This document shows, piece by piece, positions 1 through 5,663 of a stretch of DNA of 6,802 nucleotides. Numbering within the stretch: position 1 is the first letter of the stretch; every line of letters starts with the position of its first letter. The notes under the pieces are model-generated. The model ran no database searches and was not told the DNA's origin. It was given only the letters and a program-made list of their open reading frames with translations. Source of the stretch: an uncultured Ruminococcus sp. (GTDB lineage Bacteria; Bacillota; Clostridia; Oscillospirales; Ruminococcaceae); contig CALGTV010000103.1 of NCBI GenBank assembly GCA_937902395.1, positions 1 to 6,802 of the forward strand. Direction: 5' to 3'. Both the position numbers and the translations under genes were made by a program.

Positions 1-582
1 CTTTTCGATTTCGTCAACGTTATGGCTTATGATAACGACGCTGACGAAAGCTCTCACTGCGATATGGAGTTTACGGAAACTTCTCTGAAATATTTCAATA
101 TTCAAAAGAAAATTCCGAAAGACAAGCTTGTTCTTGGTGTTCCTTTTTACGGCAGGGGGGATACCTCCGACGGTAAGCTTGATTGGAATTCCTATGTTCC
201 TTTCTCGGAATTGATTGAACTGGACAAGGAAAACTACAACAAGGATTTGTACAAAGATATTGCCTACAATGGCGCGGAGACTATGGCTGAAAAGTGCGAT
301 ATTTCCAAAAAATACGGCGGTATTATGATATGGGAGCTCTCTCAGGACGCGCAAGGGGAGTATTCCCTCCTTAAACTTATCAAGGAAAAACTGACGGTTT
401 CCGCTTCTGTAAAGGGCGATGTAAATGCTGACGGTGAATTTACCATAGCCGATGCGGTTATGCTTCAAGGCTGGCTTCTCGGCTCTGGGGAAATTACAGA
501 CTGGCTGGCTGGGGATTTGGATAATGATGGTATAATTGATATATTTGATTTTATCCATATGAGAAAAATGCTGACAGCATAA
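1..582 (+). CDS. GH18 family glycoside hydrolase with C-terminal type I dockerin (3' part only)
   Basis: The reading frame is open from base 1, so the gene starts outside the window; 193 residues are visible. Residues 5-11 read VNVMAYD, the MxYD motif on strand 6 of GH18 barrels, whose Tyr and Asp contact the substrate N-acetyl group. LVLGVPFYGR (43-52) fits strand 7, and YGGIMIWELSQDA (105-117) fits strand 8 with its conserved Trp (W111). The catalytic DxxDxDxE motif would lie upstream and cannot be checked. Residues about 138-193 form a type I dockerin with two complete calcium loops: D140/N142/D144/D151 and D172/D174/D176/D183. Little linker separates the barrel from the dockerin. In this family the product is secreted, binds a scaffoldin cohesin and cleaves chitin-like or N-glycan-type beta-1,4-GlcNAc linkages. 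Chitinase versus endo-beta-N-acetylglucosaminidase cannot be decided from this fragment. Confidence 0.9.
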   Translation, partial: LFDFVNVMAYDNDADESSHCDMEFTETSLKYFNIQKKIPKDKLVLGVPFYGRGDTSDGKLDWNSYVPFSELIELDKENYNKDLYKDIAYNGAETMAEKCDISKKYGGIMIWELSQDAQGEYSLLKLIKEKLTVSASVKGDVNADGEFTIADAVMLQGWLLGSGEITDWLAGDLDNDGIIDIFDFIHMRKMLTA

Positions 583-588
583 AATAAA

Positions 589-611
589 AAACTGCGGTGA
601 ATCCGCAGTTT
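589..611. terminator. Hairpin terminator between convergent genes, strongest on the minus strand
   Basis: A perfect 9-bp stem, AAACTGCGG (589-597) with CCGCAGTTT (603-611), encloses the loop TGAAT. It starts 7 bases after the GH18 stop codon. In the plus direction only three T follow directly, so termination there would be weak. In the minus direction the stem is followed by a T-rich run (complement of 581-591), a good intrinsic terminator. It can therefore end the minus-strand DUF1292 transcript, and perhaps also the GH18 transcript. Confidence 0.8.
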
Positions 612-659
612 CAGTCTGTAAAAAAAGTTACAATAAGGTAATTTTTAAGGGGACGCTCT
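612..659 (+). repeat. Dispersed 48-bp repeat, copy A
   Basis: This segment aligns without gaps to 6711-6758, with 41 of 48 bases identical by my count (mismatches at 613, 620, 621, 630, 638, 640 and 648). Shared blocks include CAATAAG, ATTTTTA and GGGGACGCTCT. In copy B the last 11 bases are the left arm of a perfect terminator hairpin. Here the right arm is degenerate (AGAGAACGC at 664-673), so this copy probably no longer folds that way. It lies just after the convergent terminator and before the hairpin row. Confidence 0.75.
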
Positions 660-667
660 GTAAGAGA

Positions 668-682
668 GAACGCTTGAACGCT
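668..682 (+). repeat. Short tandem repeat GAACGCT x2
   Basis: GAACGCT occurs at 668-674 and again at 676-682, one base apart, between dispersed repeat copy A and the first hairpin of the row. It may be a remnant of the repeat's decayed right arm. No function is visible. Confidence 0.4.
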
Positions 683-684
683 AT

Positions 685-771
685 GCAGGGCTTTGCCCTG
701 CACCCACCTTGATGCCAGCGGGGGCTCCCCGCCGCTGTCTCTGGACTCTGCTAAAGGGTTTCACCCTTTAG
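685..771. repeat. Row of three short hairpins (intergenic palindromic repeat cassette)
   Basis: Three stem-loops lie in series. Hairpin 1 is GCAGGGC (685-691) with GCCCTGC (695-701), loop TTT, 7 bp perfect. Hairpin 2 is CAGCGGGGG (716-724) with CCCCGCCGCTG (728-737, plus one bulged G at 731), about 9 bp around a 3-base loop. Hairpin 3 is CTAAAGGGT (751-759) with ACCCTTTAG (763-771), loop TTC, 9 bp perfect. None has a good T tract on either strand, so they are not ordinary terminators. They lie between the DUF1292 stop codon and the terminator at 589-611, and so would be in the 3' end of that minus-strand transcript. The layout is like the modular intergenic repeats seen in Clostridia genomes; that resemblance is from memory and was not searched. 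Confidence 0.7.
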
Positions 772-785
772 AATCCCGTTTTATT

Positions 786-1094
786 TTATTCAAATTCGTA
801 TTCGCCCTTGTAGTTCTTCTTGAATTCCTCAAATACTTCGTTTACAAGTGCATCATCCTCAACTGCAACAAATTCGTCAAAGTCGGGGTCCTCTGAGGGT
901 ACAAGTTCGAGAATTACTACTCCCTCATCTTCTTCATCAAAGGGGAGAAGTACTGCAAACCAGCGCTCTTTGTACTCCAGTGTGTCGAGAACTTCAAAGG
1001 AAACTTCCTCGCCGTTGTCATCTACAAGAGTTACATAATTTTCGTTTTCTTCTTCCTCGGGAATATTTACATTTTCATTGATATTTTCGCTCAT
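786..1094 (-). CDS. DUF1292 (YrzB-like) small acidic protein
   Basis: The product is 102 residues. The region YVTLVDDNGEEVSFEVLDTL (20-39), then WFAVLLPFDEEDEGVVIL, matches the DUF1292 pattern of a short beta-rich domain with an acidic loop and a hydrophobic strand. The protein is very acidic: by my count 35 of 102 residues are Asp or Glu against 5 Lys or Arg. It has no signal peptide or membrane segment and should be cytoplasmic. The family has no established biochemical function. In many Firmicutes it sits beside ruvX/yrrK or alaS-type genes; here it stands alone. The start at 1094 is supported by AAAGGAG (complement of 1104-1110) 9 bases upstream. A consensus promoter lies just beyond, and the transcript probably ends at the hairpin 589-611. 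Confidence 0.9.
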   Translation of the reverse strand: MSENINENVNIPEEEENENYVTLVDDNGEEVSFEVLDTLEYKERWFAVLLPFDEEDEGVVILELVPSEDPDFDEFVAVEDDALVNEVFEEFKKNYKGEYEFE

Positions 1095-1103
1095 TTTAAC
1101 TAT

Positions 1104-1110
1104 CTCCTTT
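1104..1110 (-). promoter_or_regulatory. Ribosome binding site of the DUF1292 gene
   Basis: On the minus strand this reads AAAGGAG, 9 bases before the ATG at 1094-1092. It fixes the start codon. It is the best-placed Shine-Dalgarno sequence in the window. Confidence 0.85.
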
Positions 1111-1146
1111 GTAGAAATCTGTTTTGATTCCTTATTTAATAACTAT

Positions 1147-1175
1147 ATTATACACGCAGAATTAAGTTTTGTCAA
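1147..1175 (-). promoter_or_regulatory. Consensus sigma-A promoter for the DUF1292 gene
   Basis: On the minus strand TTGACA (complement of 1170-1175) and TATAAT (complement of 1147-1152) are separated by exactly 17 bases. Both boxes match the housekeeping consensus perfectly. Transcription should begin near 1135-1141, giving a 5' leader of about 40-45 bases. This predicts strong constitutive expression; no operator palindrome overlaps it. Confidence 0.85.
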
Positions 1176-1235
1176 GAATAAAATACAAGTATGAACCTCT
1201 AATGTGTTAAAAATTTGAAAATTTATATTTATCTC

Positions 1236-1264
1236 TTGCATTATTTCGCAATATGTGGTATAAT
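1236..1264 (+). promoter_or_regulatory. Sigma-A promoter with extended -10 for the fusion gene
   Basis: TTGCAT (1236-1241) and TATAAT (1259-1264) are 17 bases apart, and TGG directly precedes the -10 box (1256-1258), giving an extended -10 element TGGTATAAT. The -35 box matches the consensus at only 3 of 6 bases, which the extended -10 can offset. Predicted transcription start is near 1271, leaving a leader of about 70 bases before the ATG at 1341. It is divergent from the DUF1292 promoter, with about 60 bases between the two -35 boxes. Confidence 0.8.
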
Positions 1265-1280
1265 TACTTTATCTGTTTAG

Positions 1281-1310
1281 GGCAGTAAAGGCGGTAAATT
1301 GGTTATTGCC
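1281..1310 (+). other. Possible weak hairpin in the 5' leader of the fusion gene
   Basis: GGCAGTAA (1281-1288) can pair with TTATTGCC (1303-1310) with one G-U pair, around a 14-base loop. It lies within the predicted leader, about 30 bases before the start codon and clear of the AAAGGA site. No known riboswitch pattern is recognised, and it could be chance. Confidence 0.25.
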
Positions 1311-1321
1311 GAAATATATGC

Positions 1322-1327
1322 AAAGGA
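1322..1327 (+). promoter_or_regulatory. Ribosome binding site of the fusion gene (long spacing)
   Basis: AAAGGA lies 13 bases before the ATG at 1341, longer than usual. The two closer ATGs (1328 and 1333) lead to stop codons within three or four codons, so 1341 is the only workable start. Confidence 0.55.
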
Positions 1328-1340
1328 ATGATATGATAAT

Positions 1341-3869
1341 ATGAAAATCAGTTTTTCTACTCTCGCTTGTCCCAATTGGTCATGGCAGGATATCTATGGT
1401 GCTGCTAAAGACCTTGGTTTCAACGGTATTGAGATAAGAGGTCTTGGAGATGAAATTTTTTCTGTAAAGGCTCAGCCGTTTACAGATTCACAGCTACCTG
1501 AAACAATCGAAAAGCTAAATTCTCTCGGACTTGAAATTTCTTGTCTATCCTCCGGCGCATGTCTTAAATATAAGGATAAATTCGCTGAGGCAGAGGCTGA
1601 AATTATTGCTTATGCTCAGCTTGCTTCAAAGCTTGGCACTTCTTATATAAGAATTCTTGCAGATCTTGAACCTGCTCCTGTAGATGCTGTTGACGATGAC
1701 TATATTGTTGAATGTCTGAAAAAGCTCGCTCCAATCGCTGAGGAGTACAATGTTACTCTTCTTGTTGAAACAAATGGCGTTTACTGCGATACTGAAAGAC
1801 TTGCTGCTGTTCTTGATAAGGTTGCAAGCCGTAAGGTTGCGGCTCTCTGGGATATGCACCACCCTTACCGCTATAATAATGAATCCCCTGAAACTACTGT
1901 TGCGAATCTGGGACAGTATATCAAGTATACCCATGTTAAAGACAGTGTGATGAAAGCTGACGGTGCTGTTGAATATCGTCTCATGGGCAGCGGTGATATG
2001 CCTGTGAAGGCTATGATTCAGGCTCTTGAAACTATCAACTATGACGGTTATGTTTCTCTTGAATGGGTTAAGCGCTGGGCTTCCGACCTCAGTGACGGCG
2101 GTATTGTTATTCCTCAGTATGCTCAGTATATGGAGCCCTACAAGAAAAAGCACAAGCACTCTCTCCAGAAAAGCAATAAGGGTACAGGCTATTATCCTTG
2201 GCCTAAGGAGAAGATTCTCAACTACACTTTCCCTGATGTTCTTGATCGTATGTGTGAGGAATTCCCAAACCAGTATGCTTTCAGATACACTGAACTTGAT
2301 TATACACGTACATATTCTGAATTCCGCGACGATGTTGATACATTTGCAAGAGCACTTCTTGCTATGGGTGTGAAAAAGGGCGACCACGTTGCTATATGGG
2401 CTACAAATGTTCCTCAGTGGTATATTACTTTCTGGGCTACAACTAAAATCGGTGCGGTTCTCGTTACTGTAAATACAGAGTACAAAATCCACGAGGCTGA
2501 ATACCTCCTCCGCCAGTCCGATACAAATACTCTTGTTATGGTTGACGGTATCAGAGATATAAGCTATGTGAACATTATCAAGGAGCTTTGCCCTGAACTT
2601 GAAACCTGTGAGGCAGGTAAGCTTGAATCCGCAAGACTTCCTATGCTGAAAAATGTTATTACTGTGGATTCTGTGAACAAGGGCTGCTATACTTGGGAGG
2701 AAGCTGTTGCTCGCTCTAAAGATGTTTCCTATAGCGAAATGGAAAGCGTAAGAAAGACTATAAATGTTCATGATGTCTGCAATATGCAGTATACATCGGG
2801 TACTACCGGATTCCCCAAGGGTGTTATGCTTACTCACTACAATGTTGTAAACAACGGTAAGGCTATCGGCGATTGCATGGACCTTTCCACTGCTGACCGC
2901 ATGATGATTCAGGTGCCTATGTTCCACTGCTTCGGTATGGTACTCGCTATGACTGCTTCCATGACACACGGAACTACAATGTCACCTATTACAAGATTTT
3001 CTCCCAGAAAGGGACTTGCTTGTATCAATAAAGAAAAGATTACTTGTTTCCACGGTGTACCGACTATGTTTATCGCTATGCTCGGTCATGAGGATTTCGA
3101 CAAGACTGATTTCTCCTATATGCGTACAGGTATTATGGCAGGTTCTCCTTGTCCTATCAAGACTATGGAAGAAGTGCTTGAAAAGATGAATATGTCTGAA
3201 ATCTGTATCACATACGGACAGACAGAGGCTTCACCTGCTTGTACTATGAGTAAGACTACTGACAGCATTGAGCAGCGTGTTAATACTGTAGGCGGCGCTA
3301 TTTTCGGTGTTGAGTGCAAAATCGTTGACCCTGAAACAAATGAGGAACTCCCTGATGATACTGACGGCGAGTTTGTTGCCCGCGGATACAACATCATGAA
3401 AGGCTATTACAAAATGCCTGAGGCTACTGCTGCTGCTATCGATTCTGACGGTTGGCTCCACACCGGAGACCTTGCAAGACGTCGTTCTTCTGACGGATAT
3501 TACAAGATTACCGGTCGTATAAAGGATATGATTATCCGCGGCGGTGAGAACATCTATCCTAAGGAAATTGAAGATTTCCTTTATACTCATCCAAAGGTAA
3601 AGGATGTTCAGGTAATTGGTGTACCAAGTGCTGATTACGGTGAGGAAATTATGGCTTGCATTATTCTTCAGGATGGTGTGACTGCTACAGAAGAAGAAAT
3701 CAAGAGCTATTGCCTCGAAAAAATGGCAAAGCATAAGTGCCCGAAATATGTTGATTTCGTGGACGGCTTCCCGATGAATGCCGCAGGTAAGATTCTTAAA
3801 TACAAAATGCGTGAGCAGGCTGTTGAAAAGCTGAATCTCCACAAGGATAATGAAATTGTAACTGCATAA
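1341..3869 (+). CDS. Fusion protein: sugar-phosphate isomerase/epimerase-type TIM barrel + acyl-CoA synthetase (AMP-binding)
   Basis: This is an 842-residue two-domain protein. Residues 1-263 form a xylose-isomerase-like TIM barrel (AP_endonuc_2 family, COG1082). A probable metal-binding set is present: E143 (LLVETNG), D171 (LWDMHH), H198 (YTHVKD) and E241 (SLEW). A basic linker (about 264-288) follows. Residues 289-842 are a complete adenylate-forming enzyme: P-loop YTSGTTGFPKG (484-494), YGQTE (625-629), GWLHTGD (704-710), GRIKDMIIRGGENIYP (725-740) and the adenylation lysine K817 in NAAGK. It resembles FadD-type short/medium-chain acyl-CoA synthetases, including PMFHCFG (526-532), so the expected reaction is acid + ATP + CoA to acyl-CoA. 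There is no signal peptide or membrane segment. The gene stands alone between its own promoter and terminator. The substrates of both domains, and why they are joined, cannot be read from the sequence. Confidence 0.92.
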   Translation: MKISFSTLACPNWSWQDIYGAAKDLGFNGIEIRGLGDEIFSVKAQPFTDSQLPETIEKLNSLGLEISCLSSGACLKYKDKFAEAEAEIIAYAQLASKLGTSYIRILADLEPAPVDAVDDDYIVECLKKLAPIAEEYNVTLLVETNGVYCDTERLAAVLDKVASRKVAALWDMHHPYRYNNESPETTVANLGQYIKYTHVKDSVMKADGAVEYRLMGSGDMPVKAMIQALETINYDGYVSLEWVKRWASDLSDGGIVIPQYAQYMEPYKKKHKHSLQKSNKGTGYYPWPKEKILNYTFPDVLDRMCEEFPNQYAFRYTELDYTRTYSEFRDDVDTFARALLAMGVKKGDHVAIWATNVPQWYITFWATTKIGAVLVTVNTEYKIHEAEYLLRQSDTNTLVMVDGIRDISYVNIIKELCPELETCEAGKLESARLPMLKNVITVDSVNKGCYTWEEAVARSKDVSYSEMESVRKTINVHDVCNMQYTSGTTGFPKGVMLTHYNVVNNGKAIGDCMDLSTADRMMIQVPMFHCFGMVLAMTASMTHGTTMSPITRFSPRKGLACINKEKITCFHGVPTMFIAMLGHEDFDKTDFSYMRTGIMAGSPCPIKTMEEVLEKMNMSEICITYGQTEASPACTMSKTTDSIEQRVNTVGGAIFGVECKIVDPETNEELPDDTDGEFVARGYNIMKGYYKMPEATAAAIDSDGWLHTGDLARRRSSDGYYKITGRIKDMIIRGGENIYPKEIEDFLYTHPKVKDVQVIGVPSADYGEEIMACIILQDGVTATEEEIKSYCLEKMAKHKCPKYVDFVDGFPMNAAGKILKYKMREQAVEKLNLHKDNEIVTA

Positions 3870-3876
3870 CATTTCC

Positions 3877-3908
3877 AAAGGCTGTCATTATGGCAGCTTT
3901 TGTTTTTT
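3877..3908 (+). terminator. Intrinsic terminator of the fusion gene
   Basis: GCTGTCA (3881-3887) pairs with TGGCAGC (3891-3897, one wobble pair) around a 3-base loop. The stem extends through AAAG/TTTT, and TTTTGTTTTTT follows (3898-3908). It begins 8 bases after the stop codon. It separates this gene from the downstream operon. Confidence 0.85.
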
Positions 3909-3981
3909 GATAGTATCATAATCGATGTTAAAGCTGTGTGAAAATGTGGAGAAAAGTTTGTGTGAATTGCTGATTTTTCAG

Positions 3982-4009
3982 TTGTTTATAAAAAGTCCTG
4001 AATTATACT
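3982..4009 (+). promoter_or_regulatory. Possible secondary promoter upstream of the dehydratase gene
   Basis: TTGTTT (3982-3987) and TATACT (4004-4009) are 16 bases apart. It is weaker than the promoter directly downstream and could be chance in this AT-rich stretch. Confidence 0.3.
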
Positions 4010-4010
4010 A

Positions 4011-4039
4011 TTGCTTTTTTTTATCCTCAATGGTATAAT
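4011..4039 (+). promoter_or_regulatory. Sigma-A promoter with extended -10 for the dehydratase-galE operon
   Basis: TTGCTT (4011-4016) and TATAAT (4034-4039) are 17 bases apart, and TGG precedes the -10 box (4031-4033). The arrangement nearly copies the promoter at 1236-1264: a TTGC -35 start, 17-base spacer and TGGTATAAT. Transcription should start near 4046, giving a leader of about 36-51 bases depending on the start codon. Confidence 0.8.
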
Positions 4040-4081
4040 AAACATAAGCATCTATATTTGTATGCTGTAAATATTTAAGGA

Positions 4082-5650
4082 ATGGAATGTCGGGAAATGG
4101 AATTTAATATCAAGTTGAAAAGAACCATGATTATCGGCGGAGGTTCTGCTGCAAAAATTCTCATTAAAGAAATTTTTAATGCTAAACACTCCCCCTATAT
4201 CGGAGACAAATATGCAGCAGCATATGTTCCTGTCTGCATTATTGACAGCGACAAGGAAAAATTTGGTACGTACATCCATGGCGTCGAGATTATCGGCGGA
4301 AATGACCTCATTGTTAAAAAGGCAAAAGAGCTCAATATTGATGAGATTATCATCGCTATACCTTCACTTTCAAAAGAGGCAAGAAAAAAACTCATTGATA
4401 TTTGCAACGAGACAAAGCTTCCTCTTAAAATCGTTCCATTTGTTGGTTCGCTTATTTTGAAAAATGAGAAGTCTATTCTCAATCAGGTAAGAAGTATTAA
4501 TGTGGAGGAACTTCTCGGACGCGATCCGATTAAGTTCGATAATAAAGACATTAAAAATTTCATTCAGGGCAAAAGATGTATGGTTACAGGCGGAGGCGGA
4601 AGTATCGGCTCTGAGCTCGTTCGCCAGATTGCTTTGTATGAACCTGAGGAAATTGTTATTGTTGATGTCTATGAAAACAGCGCATACGAAATTCAGCAGG
4701 AACTCAAGATGACCTACGGTGAGGACGGTCTTAACCTTATTACACTTATTGCGTCCGTTCGTGACAGAGACCGTATGGACAAGATTATTCAGGTTTATAA
4801 CCCTCAGATTATCTTCCATGCTGCTGCCCATAAACATGTTCCTCTCATGGAGGTTTCTCCTATGGAGGCAATAAAGAACAATGTTGTAGGTACACTCAAC
4901 GTTGCTCAGCTTGCACAGAAAAACAATGTTGAGAAATTTGTTATGATTTCTACTGACAAGGCTGTTAATCCTACAAACGTTATGGGCGCTTCAAAGCGTT
5001 GCTGTGAAATGATTGTTCAGTATCTTGCTCAGCAGAAAAAGGGTGTTACTGAATTCGTTACAACTCGTTTCGGAAATGTACTCGGTTCTAATGGTTCTGT
5101 TATTCCTCTTTTCAAAAAGCAGATTGAAAAGGGCGGTCCAGTTACTGTAACTGATGAAAGAGTTATCCGCTATTTTATGACTATTCCTGAGGCTGTAAGT
5201 CTTGTTATGGAGGCTGCTGCTATTGCTAAGGGCGGCGAAATCTTTGTTCTTGATATGGGTGAGCCTGTCAAGATTGTTACACTTGCAGAAAATCTTATCC
5301 GTATGTGCGGAAAAGAACCATATGTGGATATTGATATTAAATTTACAGGTCTGCGCGACGGTGAAAAGCTCTATGAGGAGCTTCTTATGGACGAAGAAGG
5401 CATTGAGAAAACAGATAACGAGCTTATCTATATCGGTCATCAGATAAAGATTGACCAGAATACATTTATGGACAGACTTAATGTTCTTATTGAGGCTTCT
5501 CTTAAAAATGACTGTGAAACTGCTGTTCAGGCTCTGCATGATATGGTTCCTACTTTTATGGATCCTAAAGAAGTTAATGAAAATGCTATAAAGGAAAGAG
5601 AAGAAAAGGAAAAAGAAAACGCTGAAAATAAGGATTTCCAGCCGGTATAA
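4082..5650 (+). CDS. CapD/WbpM/PglF-family nucleotide-sugar 4,6-dehydratase, lacking the N-terminal membrane domain
   Basis: The product is 522 residues. Residues about 14-130 form a first Rossmann-type domain (GGGSAAK at 19-25), as found in COG1086 proteins, followed by the conserved stretch VRSINVEELLGRDPI (136-150). Residues about 164-460 are the SDR catalytic domain: NAD loop TGGGGSIG (169-176), HAAAHKHVPLME (246-257), and STDKAVNPTNVMGASK, with M301 and K305 replacing the usual YxxxK. MxxxK with T291/D292/K293 is the WbpM/PglF pattern, which suggests conversion of UDP-GlcNAc to a 4-keto-6-deoxy sugar. Typical full-length members carry about four membrane helices in front; none is present, and there is no room for them upstream, so this form should be soluble. 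The C-terminus (505-518) is highly charged. AAGGA (4077-4081) abuts the first ATG; the in-frame ATG at 4097 (517 residues) is an equally plausible start. galE follows after 13 bases. Confidence 0.9.
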   Translation: MECREMEFNIKLKRTMIIGGGSAAKILIKEIFNAKHSPYIGDKYAAAYVPVCIIDSDKEKFGTYIHGVEIIGGNDLIVKKAKELNIDEIIIAIPSLSKEARKKLIDICNETKLPLKIVPFVGSLILKNEKSILNQVRSINVEELLGRDPIKFDNKDIKNFIQGKRCMVTGGGGSIGSELVRQIALYEPEEIVIVDVYENSAYEIQQELKMTYGEDGLNLITLIASVRDRDRMDKIIQVYNPQIIFHAAAHKHVPLMEVSPMEAIKNNVVGTLNVAQLAQKNNVEKFVMISTDKAVNPTNVMGASKRCCEMIVQYLAQQKKGVTEFVTTRFGNVLGSNGSVIPLFKKQIEKGGPVTVTDERVIRYFMTIPEAVSLVMEAAAIAKGGEIFVLDMGEPVKIVTLAENLIRMCGKEPYVDIDIKFTGLRDGEKLYEELLMDEEGIEKTDNELIYIGHQIKIDQNTFMDRLNVLIEASLKNDCETAVQALHDMVPTFMDPKEVNENAIKEREEKEKENAENKDFQPV

Positions 5651-5652
5651 AT

Positions 5653-5658
5653 GAGGTG
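5653..5658 (+). promoter_or_regulatory. Ribosome binding site of galE
   Basis: GAGGTG lies in the 13-base gap between the dehydratase stop codon and the ATG at 5664, 5 bases before the start. The tight spacing supports co-transcription of the two genes. Confidence 0.7.
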
Positions 5659-5663
5659 TAAAA

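Noticed and set aside
685..771. Hairpin row as a CRISPR array
   Set aside because: The units differ in sequence and length, there are no regular spacers, and no cas gene is present.
693..896. Plus-strand open frame of 67 codons across the hairpin row and into the DUF1292 gene
   Set aside because: It runs through palindromic repeats and antisense to a supported gene, and has no ribosome binding site.
1193..1202. GAACCTCTAA shared with 6693-6702 as another dispersed repeat
   Set aside because: Only 10 bases match and the flanks do not align, so it is too short to support.
2205..2210. AAGGAG inside the fusion gene as a start signal for a separate synthetase
   Set aside because: No ATG, GTG or TTG lies at a workable distance in frame; it simply encodes Lys-Glu in the linker.
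1626..2969. Long open frame of 447 codons on the minus strand inside the fusion gene
   Set aside because: It is antisense to a protein with clear motifs on the plus strand, has no recognisable domain, and its composition reads as a complement of the real gene. Such shadows arise from codon choice.
3231..3878. Minus-strand open frame of 215 codons over the synthetase C-terminus
   Set aside because: It overlaps the conserved adenylation motifs on the other strand, shows no family signature, and has no promoter support.
3908..3918. TGATAGTATCA palindrome as an operator
   Set aside because: Its arms are only 5 bp, it directly follows a terminator T tract, and it lies about 100 bases from the next promoter. 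Chance is likely in AT-rich sequence.
3945..3953. TGTGGAGAA as a DnaA box, with two TGTGTGAA repeats (3935-3942, 3959-3966) as an origin-like region
   Set aside because: It is a single site with one mismatch to the inverse box TGTGGATAA, and there is no cluster of boxes and no dnaA or dnaN gene nearby. It is not enough to call an origin.
4991..5539. Minus-strand open frame of 182 codons inside the dehydratase gene
   Set aside because: It is a shadow of the SDR catalytic domain with no recognisable motif of its own.
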